From assembly GCF_002196705.1 (NCBI RefSeq), contig NZ_NADJ01000039.1:369631-433630 (forward strand): a DNA stretch of 64,000 nucleotides, in the 5' to 3' direction. Positions 1 through 7,226 of the stretch are shown here, piece by piece. Each line of letters opens with the position of its first letter. Position 1 is the first letter of the stretch. The notes beneath the pieces were generated by a model, which saw only the letters and a program-made list of their open reading frames with translations, did not search any database and was not told the origin of the DNA. Source of the stretch: Desulfosporosinus sp. FKB (GTDB lineage: Bacteria; Bacillota; Desulfitobacteriia; Desulfitobacteriales; Desulfitobacteriaceae). Made by a program: the position numbers and the translations under genes.

Positions 1-468
1 AACATTGAGCTGAGTATTCGCCTTAACTCTAATTTTCTTGGCCCCGCTGTTATTGACGGAAGTCATAAAATCTTTAAAAGCTTGAGTGGTTGCCGTTCCA
101 TTGCTTAGATAAACTTGTTGGGGCGGAAAACTGCGAATGACAGCGGCAAGTCCGCCAATATGATCTTCATGGGGATGAGTGGCAACAATCGCAGTAAGTT
201 GTTTGACTCCCTGAGATTTCAGATAACTGATAACCCCAGGTCCATCCTCAACATTTCCCCCATCAATAAGAATTGTCTGACCGTTAGGTACCATCACCAA
301 AATACTGTCTGCCTGGCCAACATTAAGAAAATGAACCTGTAACAAGCCGCCCTGTTTTGTTTGAATGTCTGAAGGGTTTGGCTTTGTTACCGCAGGACTG
401 CACCCGGAAAAAACCATCAAAATGAGGATAACCAAAGGGATGATAAAAAGTTTTCTGCGAGATAACAA
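1..468 (-). CDS. ComEC/Rec2-like MBL-fold lipoprotein, C-terminus beyond window
   Basis: The reading frame starts at a TTG at 468, nine bases after an AGGAG ribosome site, and is still open at base 1, so the C-terminus is missing. The first 25 residues are a lipoprotein signal: two Arg and a Lys, a hydrophobic stretch, then the lipobox VFSGC. After it come the metallo-beta-lactamase signatures LHFLNVGQADS-type beta strand, ILIDGG and the zinc-binding ATHPHEDHIGG motif. This combination matches the extracellular hydrolase family related to the C-terminal domain of the DNA-uptake protein ComEC. The protein is probably anchored on the outer face of the membrane. The substrate cannot be told; nucleic acid or phosphodiester is only a family-based guess. 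Confidence 0.8.
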   Translation of the reverse strand, partial: MLSRRKLFIIPLVILILMVFSGCSPAVTKPNPSDIQTKQGGLLQVHFLNVGQADSILVMVPNGQTILIDGGNVEDGPGVISYLKSQGVKQLTAIVATHPHEDHIGGLAAVIRSFPPQQVYLSNGTATTQAFKDFMTSVNNSGAKKIRVKANTQLNV

Positions 469-597
469 TTAAGGTAACTCCTCTCACTATTTAGTCTTTG
501 GACTCATTTGACTCTAATTATGCTTTTCTTTTTAATCGTTTGCCTTTTAAAGTTCTTATTTAGTATAACATTTACCTTCGACAAAAAGTTTTTGCTT

Positions 598-632
598 GTG
601 AACTCGTTCGGCTAAAACTGAACATCGGGGCT
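598..632 (+). repeat. Dispersed palindromic element, left module (copy A)
   Basis: The module GTGAACTCGTTCGGCTAAAA is followed by CTGAACATCGGGGC. It is an imperfect hairpin and a diverged copy of the left module of the better-kept copies at 3004-3096 and 4635-4720. No transposase is nearby. I infer a remnant of an IS200/IS605-type end. Confidence 0.5.
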
Positions 633-662
633 GGTGCAACAGCCTTCAGAAAATAATATGCA

Positions 663-704
663 AAAAAATAAAGCCCATGAGGGCGCTTTAACGCCTTTTG
701 GGCC
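663..704 (-). terminator. Rho-independent terminator of the SRAP gene
   Basis: Read on the minus strand, a two-part stem (GCCCA/TGGGC outside, GGCG/CGCC inside) is followed by TTTATTTTTTT. It lies 110 bases after the stop of the SRAP gene. Confidence 0.7.
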
Positions 705-815
705 CCTTCTCTTACCTTATTCTAAAATGCTTGAGCAAATTGCTATTGCAAGTTTTGTTTTGCAACAGCCCCTGGAACGAACAACTGCCGCGATACCGAT
801 AGCTTCTAGGCAACT

Positions 816-1490
816 CTAAAATAGTTTATTTACCGGTATTACACACTCAGGGCCTTCATAGCTCGGCGAATTGACGTAGGGCAACACTTCGCAGGCAATC
901 ATCTGTTCTGACGGATACGGCGTCAGAAGATCCTGAACATCGTAACTGAAACTCGACTCGACATTGAGCCAGAGGGATTCCTTGTCTGCCGGCAAGATCA
1001 CTGGCATACGCTGATGTATTGTCTCCATAAGCTTGTTTGACGCAGTAGTAATGATGGTACACGAGTTTATCTTCTGTCCCGACGGTGACAGCCAAGTATC
1101 CCAAAGGCCAGCAAAGGCAAAGGGTTTGCCGTCTTGCAAGGTAATCCGGTAAGGCTCCTTAATTCGTCCTGCCTTTTTCCACTCGTAGAAACCATCAGCT
1201 AAAACCAGGCAGCGTTTTTGCTCGAGGGATTTGCGAAAGCTTGGCTTTTCACTTAAAGTCTCTCCTCGAGCATTGATCATCTTGCTTCCCAAATGTTCAT
1301 CCTTAGCCCAAGAAGGTATAAGGCCCCAGCGAAACATCCGGAGATAGTTGCAGTCGTTGTCTCGTACAACTACAGGAACCGGCTGAGACGGTGCTATATT
1401 GAAGCGCGGCTCAAACTCAAATTCGAGTTGGACAAAATCAAAACGTTTTTCAAGGTCTTTGACCTGGATCAAGGAAAATCGGCCGCACAT
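816..1490 (-). CDS. SOS-response-associated peptidase (SRAP/YedK/HMCES family)
   Basis: This 224-residue protein starts at ATG 1490, giving MCGRF. The start is fixed by biology: in SRAP proteins the initiator Met is removed and Cys2 forms a thiazolidine crosslink to abasic sites in single-stranded DNA. The other conserved residues are visible: Asn73 in INARGET, Glu103 in GFYEWK and His159 in HQRMP. The length is that of YedK. An upstream in-frame extension to 1547 exists but would bury Cys2 and can be rejected. The protein shields abasic sites at stalled forks in the cytoplasm. It is monocistronic, with a terminator at 663-704. No LexA-type box was recognised upstream. Confidence 0.93.
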   Translation of the reverse strand: MCGRFSLIQVKDLEKRFDFVQLEFEFEPRFNIAPSQPVPVVVRDNDCNYLRMFRWGLIPSWAKDEHLGSKMINARGETLSEKPSFRKSLEQKRCLVLADGFYEWKKAGRIKEPYRITLQDGKPFAFAGLWDTWLSPSGQKINSCTIITTASNKLMETIHQRMPVILPADKESLWLNVESSFSYDVQDLLTPYPSEQMIACEVLPYVNSPSYEGPECVIPVNKLF

Positions 1491-1576
1491 CCTGACATTC
1501 AACCTTTCTAATCTAACAGGATCCTTCAATATTCTAAGGAAAGCCACATATGACTCTTGGTTAAAACTTATTTTAA

Positions 1577-1588
1577 TCCAATCGTAAG
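1577..1588 (-). repeat. Right-end module of the dispersed element (copy E, solo)
   Basis: The 12-mer TCCAATCGTAAG also occurs at 4636 and 12840. At 4636 it abuts the ACTCCCACTT hairpin, so this is taken as a solo end of the same element family. Confidence 0.4.
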
Positions 1589-1639
1589 GGGCTGTGTAAA
1601 AACTTAACTCTAAAAATCCGAAGTGGGTGGCAAATAGCC

Positions 1640-1684
1640 AAAGGCGTTCTCGCTTAACTTGTATAGTGGCGCGAGAACGCCTTT
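1640..1684 (-). terminator. Long hairpin after the isochorismatase-fold gene
   Basis: A perfect 14-bp inverted repeat AAAGGCGTTCTCGC (1640-1653) / GCGAGAACGCCTTT (1671-1684) has a 17-base loop. It lies 46 bases past the stop of the minus-strand gene. The T-run is weak, so termination is likely but not certain. Confidence 0.6.
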
Positions 1685-1730
1685 ATTGAATGATTAGGCA
1701 AGCGAAAGTGGGGATTCAATGGGCATCCCC

Positions 1731-2279
1731 TTATTTAATTAGCTTAGAGAGTTCCTTGAAAAGAGGCGTCCCCGATTGCTTCAAAATATCAAAGAGCAGG
1801 GTTTCCGTATTTGAAATGACTGCTCCCATATCTGACATAAGTGATAGTCCGTTGCGGTAATTTTCTTTAGTTCTCGAGCATACGGCATCACTAGCTACAA
1901 AAACCTGGTAACCTTGAGATAATAAATCCCTTACAGTTTGAAATACGCAAACATGAGTTTCCATTCCGGTAATGATGATCTTTTTTCTTCCGAGGCCTTG
2001 GAGCGCAGAAGTCACTTCGCTGGTGCAGCCACTAAAAGTGCTCTTTTCGAAGGTTGAGGAACCATCTAGATTGCTGCTTATATCAGAAACTGTTTTCCCC
2101 AAACCCTTAGGATATTGTTCCGTTGCAATGATTGGCGCTCCAATTTTTTTCATAATCGAAATTAAGATATTCGTGTTTTGAATAACCTTTTCTCCATATT
2201 TCATCGAAGGTACCAATCGTTCTTGGATATCAATAGCCATCAACACTGCTTCTTCTCCGTTTAAACAGTACTTTTCCAT
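1731..2279 (-). CDS. Isochorismatase-fold cysteine hydrolase (YcaC-like)
   Basis: The 182-residue protein belongs to the isochorismatase/nicotinamidase superfamily. The Asp-Lys-Cys triad is visible: Asp in MAIDIQERL, Lys in EQYPKGLGKT and Cys in GMETHVCVFQT. These cysteine hydrolases cleave amides or related bonds; YcaC-like members have no agreed substrate. An upstream in-frame ATG at 2294 exists, but GGGGAG lies seven bases before the ATG at 2279, which decides the start. The gene stands alone between a hairpin at 1640-1684 and the branched palindrome at 2349-2424. It is unrelated in sequence detail to the second isochorismatase-fold gene at 22281, which lacks the catalytic Cys. Confidence 0.88.
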   Translation of the reverse strand: MEKYCLNGEEAVLMAIDIQERLVPSMKYGEKVIQNTNILISIMKKIGAPIIATEQYPKGLGKTVSDISSNLDGSSTFEKSTFSGCTSEVTSALQGLGRKKIIITGMETHVCVFQTVRDLLSQGYQVFVASDAVCSRTKENYRNGLSLMSDMGAVISNTETLLFDILKQSGTPLFKELSKLIK

Positions 2280-2348
2280 TAAATCACTCCCCATTAATAG
2301 TAATAGTAACTATAAAGATTATCGCCATCTTTGGCTTCGGGGACATTC

Positions 2349-2424
2349 GGCCAATCCACACTGCAGGAGCATGCGTAATGAGCTGCAGTGTGGCGATAAG
2401 CTCGTCCGCTTATCGTCATTGGCC
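2349..2424. other. Three-way-junction palindrome
   Basis: Three perfect stems nest into one branched structure. The outer stem is GGCCAAT (2349-2355) / ATTGGCC (2418-2424). Arm 1 is CCACACTGCAG (2356-2366) / CTGCAGTGTGG (2383-2393), with a 16-base loop. Arm 2 is CGATAAGC (2394-2401) / GCTTATCG (2408-2415), with a 6-base loop. It lies between divergently oriented genes. It could be a folded RNA or a cruciform-forming mobile repeat. Confidence 0.6.
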
Positions 2425-2680
2425 AGCGGTTCACATTAGGTATTACCTGGAGATTTGGAGGAGCACTTATATACGTTTAATTCTAACCTTACGTGCTTTC
2501 ACGTCTTTTCAGTATTAACCTGCTCATAAAGTTTTATTAATATTGCGTTAATACTCAACGTATATAATTAAGGAAGGGTAGCACTCGGGAAAAGAGGTGA
2601 GGCTATTACTGCGTATTGGGTCCGAGACATCGTTACTTAAAATGAGCTGTTTATTTTAGCTTATAAAGGAGGCTGTATCA

Positions 2681-2902
2681 ATGACCCCGCAATACAGGTA
2701 TTCTCTCTTAAATACTACGGAAGCTACATATTACCTTGAAGTATCAAGGTTTAAATTTAAGAAACTCATTAAAGAAGGACATTTAAACCCCCAAATTTGG
2801 ACCATCCGAAACGGAAAAGAACTTCAGTTTTTTGATCCGCTGGAATTAACTAAAGTCAAAAAGATGCTCAAAAAGGAAGGATACCACTACCTTAACGCCT
2901 AA
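2681..2902 (+). CDS. Small helix-turn-helix (excisionase/MerR-like) protein
   Basis: This 73-residue protein has an ATG preceded by AAAGGAGG at good spacing and is followed by a strong terminator, so it is a real small gene. Residues 10-35 (TTEATYYLEVSRFKFKKLIKEG) look like the winged helix-turn-helix of excisionase or MerR-type DNA-binding domains, where a domain picks an amino-acid-rich recognition helix; the tail is Lys-rich. I infer a small DNA-binding protein. Its target is unknown, and the neighbouring yeiH-like genes are only a positional hint. Confidence 0.65.
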   Translation: MTPQYRYSLLNTTEATYYLEVSRFKFKKLIKEGHLNPQIWTIRNGKELQFFDPLELTKVKKMLKKEGYHYLNA

Positions 2903-2939
2903 AAAGTCAGCTCTCCTCTCTTAAAAGAATATCACAATG

Positions 2940-2976
2940 CAGGCTTTCCATAAATCCTGGAAGCCTGTTTTTTTTT
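2940..2976 (+). terminator. Rho-independent terminator of the small HTH gene
   Basis: Stem CAGGCTTTCC / GGAAGCCTG is followed by nine or ten T residues, 37 bases after the stop codon. Confidence 0.9.
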
Positions 2977-3003
2977 ATGATTTTTCTTAATAGTCACTCC
3001 AGG

Positions 3004-3096
3004 TAAACTCGTTCAGCTAAAGCTGAACATCGGGGCCACTCCCACTTGTAGAAGTGGGAGTCTCACGCTTAGATAAATCATTAAATTTATCTAAGC
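3004..3096 (+). repeat. Dispersed palindromic element (copy B, three hairpins)
   Basis: Three hairpins follow each other: GTTCAGCT/AGCTGAAC (3011-3028), ACTCCCACTT/AAGTGGGAGT (3038-3061) and GCTTAGATAAAT/ATTTATCTAAGC (3067-3096). The first two recur in reverse orientation at 4635-4720, so one copy lies on each side of the first yeiH-like gene. Confidence 0.7.
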
Positions 3097-3177
3097 CAAA
3101 AGATTATGTCCATATAAGCCCCAGACTTAGTATATAATGGTATTAAGTTAAATTCAGGTCGGTTGAGAAAGGTAGGG

Positions 3178-4533
3178 ATGCTATTGGGCTATGTATCAGC
3201 CAAAAAACCAACTGCTCCGTCCGGAGGTTGGTCCGACCTTTGGAAACAGGAAGATTATTGGGCAATGTGGTTGGGTCTTACAATTGTAGTATTAGCCATT
3301 GCGTTTTGGAGTCTAGGAAATAACTTTCTAAACCGGATTGTCCTTAAAGTACCAAACTATAGTGATTATAGAACTGCTGTTGCTTACATCAGCAGTCATA
3401 AAAGTGCTCTTTTTACCCTCTACTTATTTTTTCTTGGTTTATTTTCAATTGCCGTTAAGGCGCTCACTGGAGAAGTTAAACGCTTTATAGTAGGATTCAG
3501 CTTTCTTTTTTTGTTGAGTGTTCTTGTTTCGGTTTGGGGTTCTTGGGATGTGATGAAGCGCTATAACTTTGAAACTCCCCTTCTCGCCCTCGTCGTAGGC
3601 CTTATCATAAGTAATTTTCTAAAGATACCTTATTGGTTAAGTACGGCACTCCAAACTCAGTTTTATGTAAAAATCGGGATTGTTTTAATGGGAGCTTCCC
3701 TGCCGTTTATTTTAATTCTTCAAGCCGGTTCCACCGCTTTTGCTCAGGCAACAATCATTGCTGTTGCTACCTTCCTCACCATATACTGGACCGGGACACG
3801 ACTTTTCTCCCTAGATAAACGCTTCGCTGCAACGCTGGCAGCAGGAGGCTCTATCTGTGGCGTTTCTGCTTCTATTGCCATGGGAGGGACTGTTAAAGCT
3901 GAAAAGCAACATGTATCAATGGCCATTTCTTTGGTAATTCTTTGCTCCATCATCATGATTTTCATTCTTCCCCTGGCCATTAAAGCCCTGAATATTTTGC
4001 CCGGTCCGGCTGGAGCTTTGATCGGAACCGCTGAATTTGCTGATGCTCCCGGCATGGCAGCAGCGGCAGCCATTAATGAACAAGCCATCAAAACCTTCAC
4101 ACTCATGAAAGTCGTGGGCCGTGATATGTTTATTGGGATCTGGTGTTTTATTATGGCTCTTACGTCGATCACAAGATGGGATAAACGGTATCGTAACACA
4201 AACCCAAACGCTCTTGATATTTGGATTCGCTTCCCAAAATTCGTTTTAGGATTCATTATTGCCTCGATCATCATAACCTTTTTAGCAGCGTCTTCTGATG
4301 TAATGACTGCCAAAACGCTTGATGAAACTATCATTAGTCCGATTATCGAATTACGAAATTGGACATTTATCTTTACCTTTCTCTCCATCGGTTTGTCCAG
4401 CCGCCTGAAGGAACTTGCTTCCGTTGGTTGGAAACCGTTTGCAGCGTTCACTGCCGGCGTATTGGTAAATATTCCTCTAGGCTATTTGTTGTCGGTGATA
4501 ATCATGGGAAATTATTGGACAACTATTAAATAA
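3178..4533 (+). CDS. UPF0324 (YeiH) family membrane protein, copy 1
   Basis: This 451-residue polytopic protein has about ten hydrophobic segments and the family signature LAAGGSICGVSASIA in its middle, followed by GTAEFADAPGMAAAAA. UPF0324/YeiH proteins are predicted anion (sulfate or sulfite) exporters, but the transported species has not been settled. The ATG at 3178 follows AAAGG at short spacing; an in-frame TTG at 3163 has no ribosome site. A TATAAT-type -10 box lies at 3133-3138. The protein is about 60 percent identical by eye to the product at 5100-6449. The copies differ most at the N-terminus. Each gene has its own promoter and terminator. Confidence 0.88.
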   Translation: MLLGYVSAKKPTAPSGGWSDLWKQEDYWAMWLGLTIVVLAIAFWSLGNNFLNRIVLKVPNYSDYRTAVAYISSHKSALFTLYLFFLGLFSIAVKALTGEVKRFIVGFSFLFLLSVLVSVWGSWDVMKRYNFETPLLALVVGLIISNFLKIPYWLSTALQTQFYVKIGIVLMGASLPFILILQAGSTAFAQATIIAVATFLTIYWTGTRLFSLDKRFAATLAAGGSICGVSASIAMGGTVKAEKQHVSMAISLVILCSIIMIFILPLAIKALNILPGPAGALIGTAEFADAPGMAAAAAINEQAIKTFTLMKVVGRDMFIGIWCFIMALTSITRWDKRYRNTNPNALDIWIRFPKFVLGFIIASIIITFLAASSDVMTAKTLDETIISPIIELRNWTFIFTFLSIGLSSRLKELASVGWKPFAAFTAGVLVNIPLGYLLSVIIMGNYWTTIK

Positions 4534-4599
4534 TAATTAGTGTGCGATAATGTGAATAATAGTTAAAAAAGATACTTGATGCTAAACCATCGACTGAAA

Positions 4600-4634
4600 C
4601 TCTCTGCAGATACTTGTCTGCGAGGGTTTTTTTT
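4600..4634 (+). terminator. Rho-independent terminator of the first yeiH-like gene
   Basis: A CTCTGCAGA / TCTGCGAG stem is followed by an eight-base T-run ending at 4634. The dispersed repeat starts exactly at the end of the T-run. Confidence 0.8.
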
Positions 4635-4720
4635 ATCCAATCGTAAGACTCCCACTTCAAGTGGGAATAATTCCTTCGTCACCGAAGTCCCGATGTTCAG
4701 CTTTAGCTGAACGAGTTCAC
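4635..4720 (-). repeat. Dispersed palindromic element (copy C, reversed, most complete)
   Basis: Read on the minus strand it runs GTGAACTCGTTCAGC..GCTGAACATCGGG, a 20-base spacer, the CCCACTTGAAGTGGG hairpin, then GTCTTACGATTGGATAAA. It is the longest copy and shows both end modules together. The structure resembles the hairpin ends of IS200/IS605 elements with the transposase genes lost. Confidence 0.7.
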
Positions 4721-4731
4721 TGCTACTATAA

Positions 4732-4774
4732 GACATTTTGACAGGACATTTTGGCACAAGTGACAAATTGTCAC
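4732..4774 (+). promoter_or_regulatory. Candidate upstream activator site for the sigma-54 promoter
   Basis: Two direct repeats GACATTTTG (4732-4740 and 4745-4753) precede a perfect inverted repeat GTGACAA-A-TTGTCAC (4760-4774). The palindrome is centred about 85 bases before the -24 element, the usual distance for NtrC-type enhancer sites. The activator at 9368 is the obvious candidate to bind here (inference). Confidence 0.6.
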
Positions 4775-4850
4775 GATTCCAGCAAATCAAAAGCTACCAT
4801 ACTAAAGCTCTAAGATGCCTATCTAAGCGAATCTTTCTCAAGAAGAAACT

Positions 4851-4867
4851 TGGCATAATTATTGCTT
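4851..4867 (+). promoter_or_regulatory. Sigma-54 (-24/-12) promoter of the second yeiH-like gene
   Basis: TGGCAT-AATTA-TTGCTT matches the RpoN consensus TGGCAC-N5-TTGCW with the invariant GG and GC exactly ten bases apart. It lies 233 bases before the second yeiH-like gene. Confidence 0.8.
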
Positions 4868-4902
4868 ATATGATTATATCGAAATCAAACTAATAGATTT
4901 CA

Positions 4903-5005
4903 TGTATCCAGTAATCGTTTTAAACCATTTCAGAGAACAGTCCTCATTATTCTTTATGAAATAAAGCTTTGAACGGTGGGAAAGTATTAACAGTTGCTGG
5001 ATACA
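4903..5005 (+). other. Structured 5' leader between sigma-54 promoter and gene
   Basis: TGTATCCAG (4903-4911) pairs perfectly with CTGGATACA (4997-5005), and the pairing extends inward to about 17 bp with two wobbles and one mismatch (4912-4919 with 4989-4996). It encloses about 70 bases. It does not match a riboswitch class I know. It could also be a small inverted-repeat insertion. Confidence 0.5.
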
Positions 5006-5099
5006 AAAAATGCAAAGGGAGTGATTTTTAAAATTTCACAAAATCTTACTCAATGATAATTAAAAGATCATACCAAAAAGCAAAAGGAGTGAAGAACCA

Positions 5100-6449
5100 A
5101 TGAGTACTAATATGAAGACCCAAACAAGGCCATCAGGCGGATTGGGGGATTTATTTAAGAAAGAGGATTATTGGGCAGTATGGTTAGGCCTCGGTATCGT
5201 CGTCGTTGCTCTTTTATTATGGACTTCCGGCAACACCTTTATTAAATCCATCGCTGTAAATTTCCCGGGAAACTGGACTGATTTTAGTAAAATAGCTGCC
5301 TTCCTTTCAGCCAATCTCATGAATCTTTTCCTGTTATGGTTGGTATTTACCGTGATTTTCACCGTTGCCATTAAAACCCTAGGACATAAAGTTGGGGAAT
5401 TTATCCTCGGTTTTACAATTATCTTTATTGCCAGTATCGTCATCTATATTCTCGGAGCAAGCAAATTTTCTAATCACTATAATCTGGAGGCTCCCCTTTG
5501 GGCTTTGGTCATCGGAATGATTATAGCTAATCTGTTTAAACTGCCAGAATGGTTTAATACCTCATTAAGAACGGAATTCTATGTCAAGACAGGAATTGTT
5601 CTCTTAGGAGCAACTCTTCCTTTTACAATGATTGTGCAAGCCGGACCTGCCGCCTTTCTGCAAGCAACGGTTATCGCTGTGTCTACTTATTTAACGATTT
5701 ATTTTGTGGGAACACGCGTTTTGAAACTCGATCACCGTTTTGCGGCTACCTTAGCCGCCGGCGGATCAATCTGTGGTGTTTCGGCTTCTATTGCCATCGG
5801 CAGTGCAGTCAAATCTGAAAAGCAGCATGTTTCTGTTGCTATTTCCTTGGTTGTTGTCTGGGCTATCGTTATGGTTATTGGCTTGCCTTTTGTCATTAAA
5901 GCCTTTGGAATTCCTGATGGCCCCGGCGGAGCATGGATTGGAACCTCCGAATTTGCTGATGCCGCCGGAATGGCTGCAGCTGCGGCCATTAGTGAACAAG
6001 CTATCAGAACCTTTACGCTTATGAAGGTCGTAGGCCGTGATATGTGGATTGGAATCTGGTGCTTCATTATGGCTTTGATTTCCGTAACAAAATGGGAAAA
6101 AGACGAAAGTGGTGCCAAACCCCAAGCCGGTGAAATCTGGTACCGTTTCCCCAAATTTGTTATTGGTTTCTTCATAGCGTCTATACTATTAACAATTATT
6201 GTTGCAACATCCAACCCTCATGCAGCCGCCTCTGTAACGGCAGATGTTATAAACCCCATAAAAGTATTGCGAAGTTGGGCCTTCATTTTCACCTTCCTCT
6301 GCATCGGTTTAACAACTCGTTTTCGCGATTTAACATCCGTAGGCTGGAAGCCTTTTGCAGCCTTCACAGCCGGCGTTTGTGTCAACGTTCCTTTAGGATT
6401 CATCTTCTCTACCATCATTCTTGGTGGTTTCTGGCAATTAGTTAAGTAA
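5100..6449 (+). CDS. UPF0324 (YeiH) family membrane protein, copy 2 (sigma-54 controlled)
   Basis: This 449-residue membrane protein is a close paralogue of the product at 3178-4533, with the same central motif LAAGGSICGVSASIA, the same EFADAAGMAAAAA segment and a similar C-terminal GWKPFAAFTAGV. The ATG follows AAAGGAG at good spacing. Members are predicted exporters of sulfate or related anions across the cytoplasmic membrane. The striking point is its regulation: a sigma-54 promoter at 4851-4867, a palindromic activator site upstream and a kinase/NtrC-type activator pair encoded just downstream. I infer that this copy is induced by a ligand or stress sensed by that kinase, whereas copy 1 has a sigma-A-like promoter. 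Confidence 0.9.
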   Translation: MSTNMKTQTRPSGGLGDLFKKEDYWAVWLGLGIVVVALLLWTSGNTFIKSIAVNFPGNWTDFSKIAAFLSANLMNLFLLWLVFTVIFTVAIKTLGHKVGEFILGFTIIFIASIVIYILGASKFSNHYNLEAPLWALVIGMIIANLFKLPEWFNTSLRTEFYVKTGIVLLGATLPFTMIVQAGPAAFLQATVIAVSTYLTIYFVGTRVLKLDHRFAATLAAGGSICGVSASIAIGSAVKSEKQHVSVAISLVVVWAIVMVIGLPFVIKAFGIPDGPGGAWIGTSEFADAAGMAAAAAISEQAIRTFTLMKVVGRDMWIGIWCFIMALISVTKWEKDESGAKPQAGEIWYRFPKFVIGFFIASILLTIIVATSNPHAAASVTADVINPIKVLRSWAFIFTFLCIGLTTRFRDLTSVGWKPFAAFTAGVCVNVPLGFIFSTIILGGFWQLVK

Positions 6450-6498
6450 TTGCACTTGTACTAGAGGAAATTGTTCAACCGAAGGTTATAGTTCTGAT

Positions 6499-6535
6499 AG
6501 GGCCAAAAAACCTTCGCAAAGGTTCTTTTGGCCCT
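6499..6535 (+). terminator. Long hairpin after the second yeiH-like gene
   Basis: AGGGCCAAAAAACCT / AGGTTCTTTTGGCCCT form a 15-bp stem around a TCGCA-like loop. No T-run follows, so it may act as an mRNA end stabiliser as much as a terminator. Confidence 0.65.
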
Positions 6536-6634
6536 ATACCTATGTTCGGAAAAACGTTAAAATGAACAGAGGACAAGTTTGTTTGCAGGTTCAGTGTAAC
6601 GATATAGATTGATTGGGGAATAGGAGTCAGACCA

Positions 6635-7003
6635 ATGAATATTAACAACGAGACCTGTGTACAACGAGTAATTATCCAATTCTATCATCAAAATTTTCCC
6701 AAACTAAAGAACAAAGAAAACAAGCTTATAACCGAAGTGACACTGGGGAAAGACATCGGGCCGGAAGATATCAGATTATGGAAGAACTATTTGACGGAAC
6801 GCTTAGAACGAATTGCCCAGATGATGGAAGTACTCCTGGAAGCTCATGAAGATTGGGCCATCACCGGAAGGAAAGGCTTTGTCCAAATGGAAACCCAATC
6901 CTTTGAGGTTAATAAAGTCATTAATGTTTTGAGCAGCCATGGCTTCCACAAAGATGAGTACATCATTAAGTTGGAGTATACCCGCAAATGGGGAGTCCTT
7001 TAA
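6635..7003 (+). CDS. Conserved-looking hypothetical protein, 122 residues
   Basis: I do not recognise the family. The ATG follows ATAGGAG at normal spacing. The product is soluble, charged and mostly helical by composition (many Leu, Glu and Lys, for example LTERLERIAQMMEVLLEAHEDW at residues 50-71). It has no signal peptide and no membrane segment. It lies between the sigma-54-controlled yeiH-like gene and the sensor kinase, in the same orientation, with its own ribosome site and about 220 bases before the kinase. It may be an accessory of the same pathway, but nothing in the sequence proves this. Confidence 0.6.
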   Translation: MNINNETCVQRVIIQFYHQNFPKLKNKENKLITEVTLGKDIGPEDIRLWKNYLTERLERIAQMMEVLLEAHEDWAITGRKGFVQMETQSFEVNKVINVLSSHGFHKDEYIIKLEYTRKWGVL

Positions 7004-7226
7004 GCCTTGTTCTGAAAATCAATTATGTCTTACCTATAATGCGAATAATTGTTCTTACCTGCTGAAACGGCTATGGGTGTTGACTGGAAAAGGTCTGCAT
7101 CCTTTTTTAATGACTTGTTCTTTTTTTCTTAAAACTCATGGTAGGGAGACAAAACTATCCGGACTCGTGCTACACTAGAAGCAGATAGTCATTGTGGGAA
7201 TTAAGACAGTGGATGGGGGCCAAAGG

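Noticed and set aside
4903-5005. Cyclic di-GMP or T-box riboswitch
   Set aside because: The conserved bases of those classes (for example the GGTGG..ACCGCG-type T-box motif) are absent, so it was reported as an unclassified structure.
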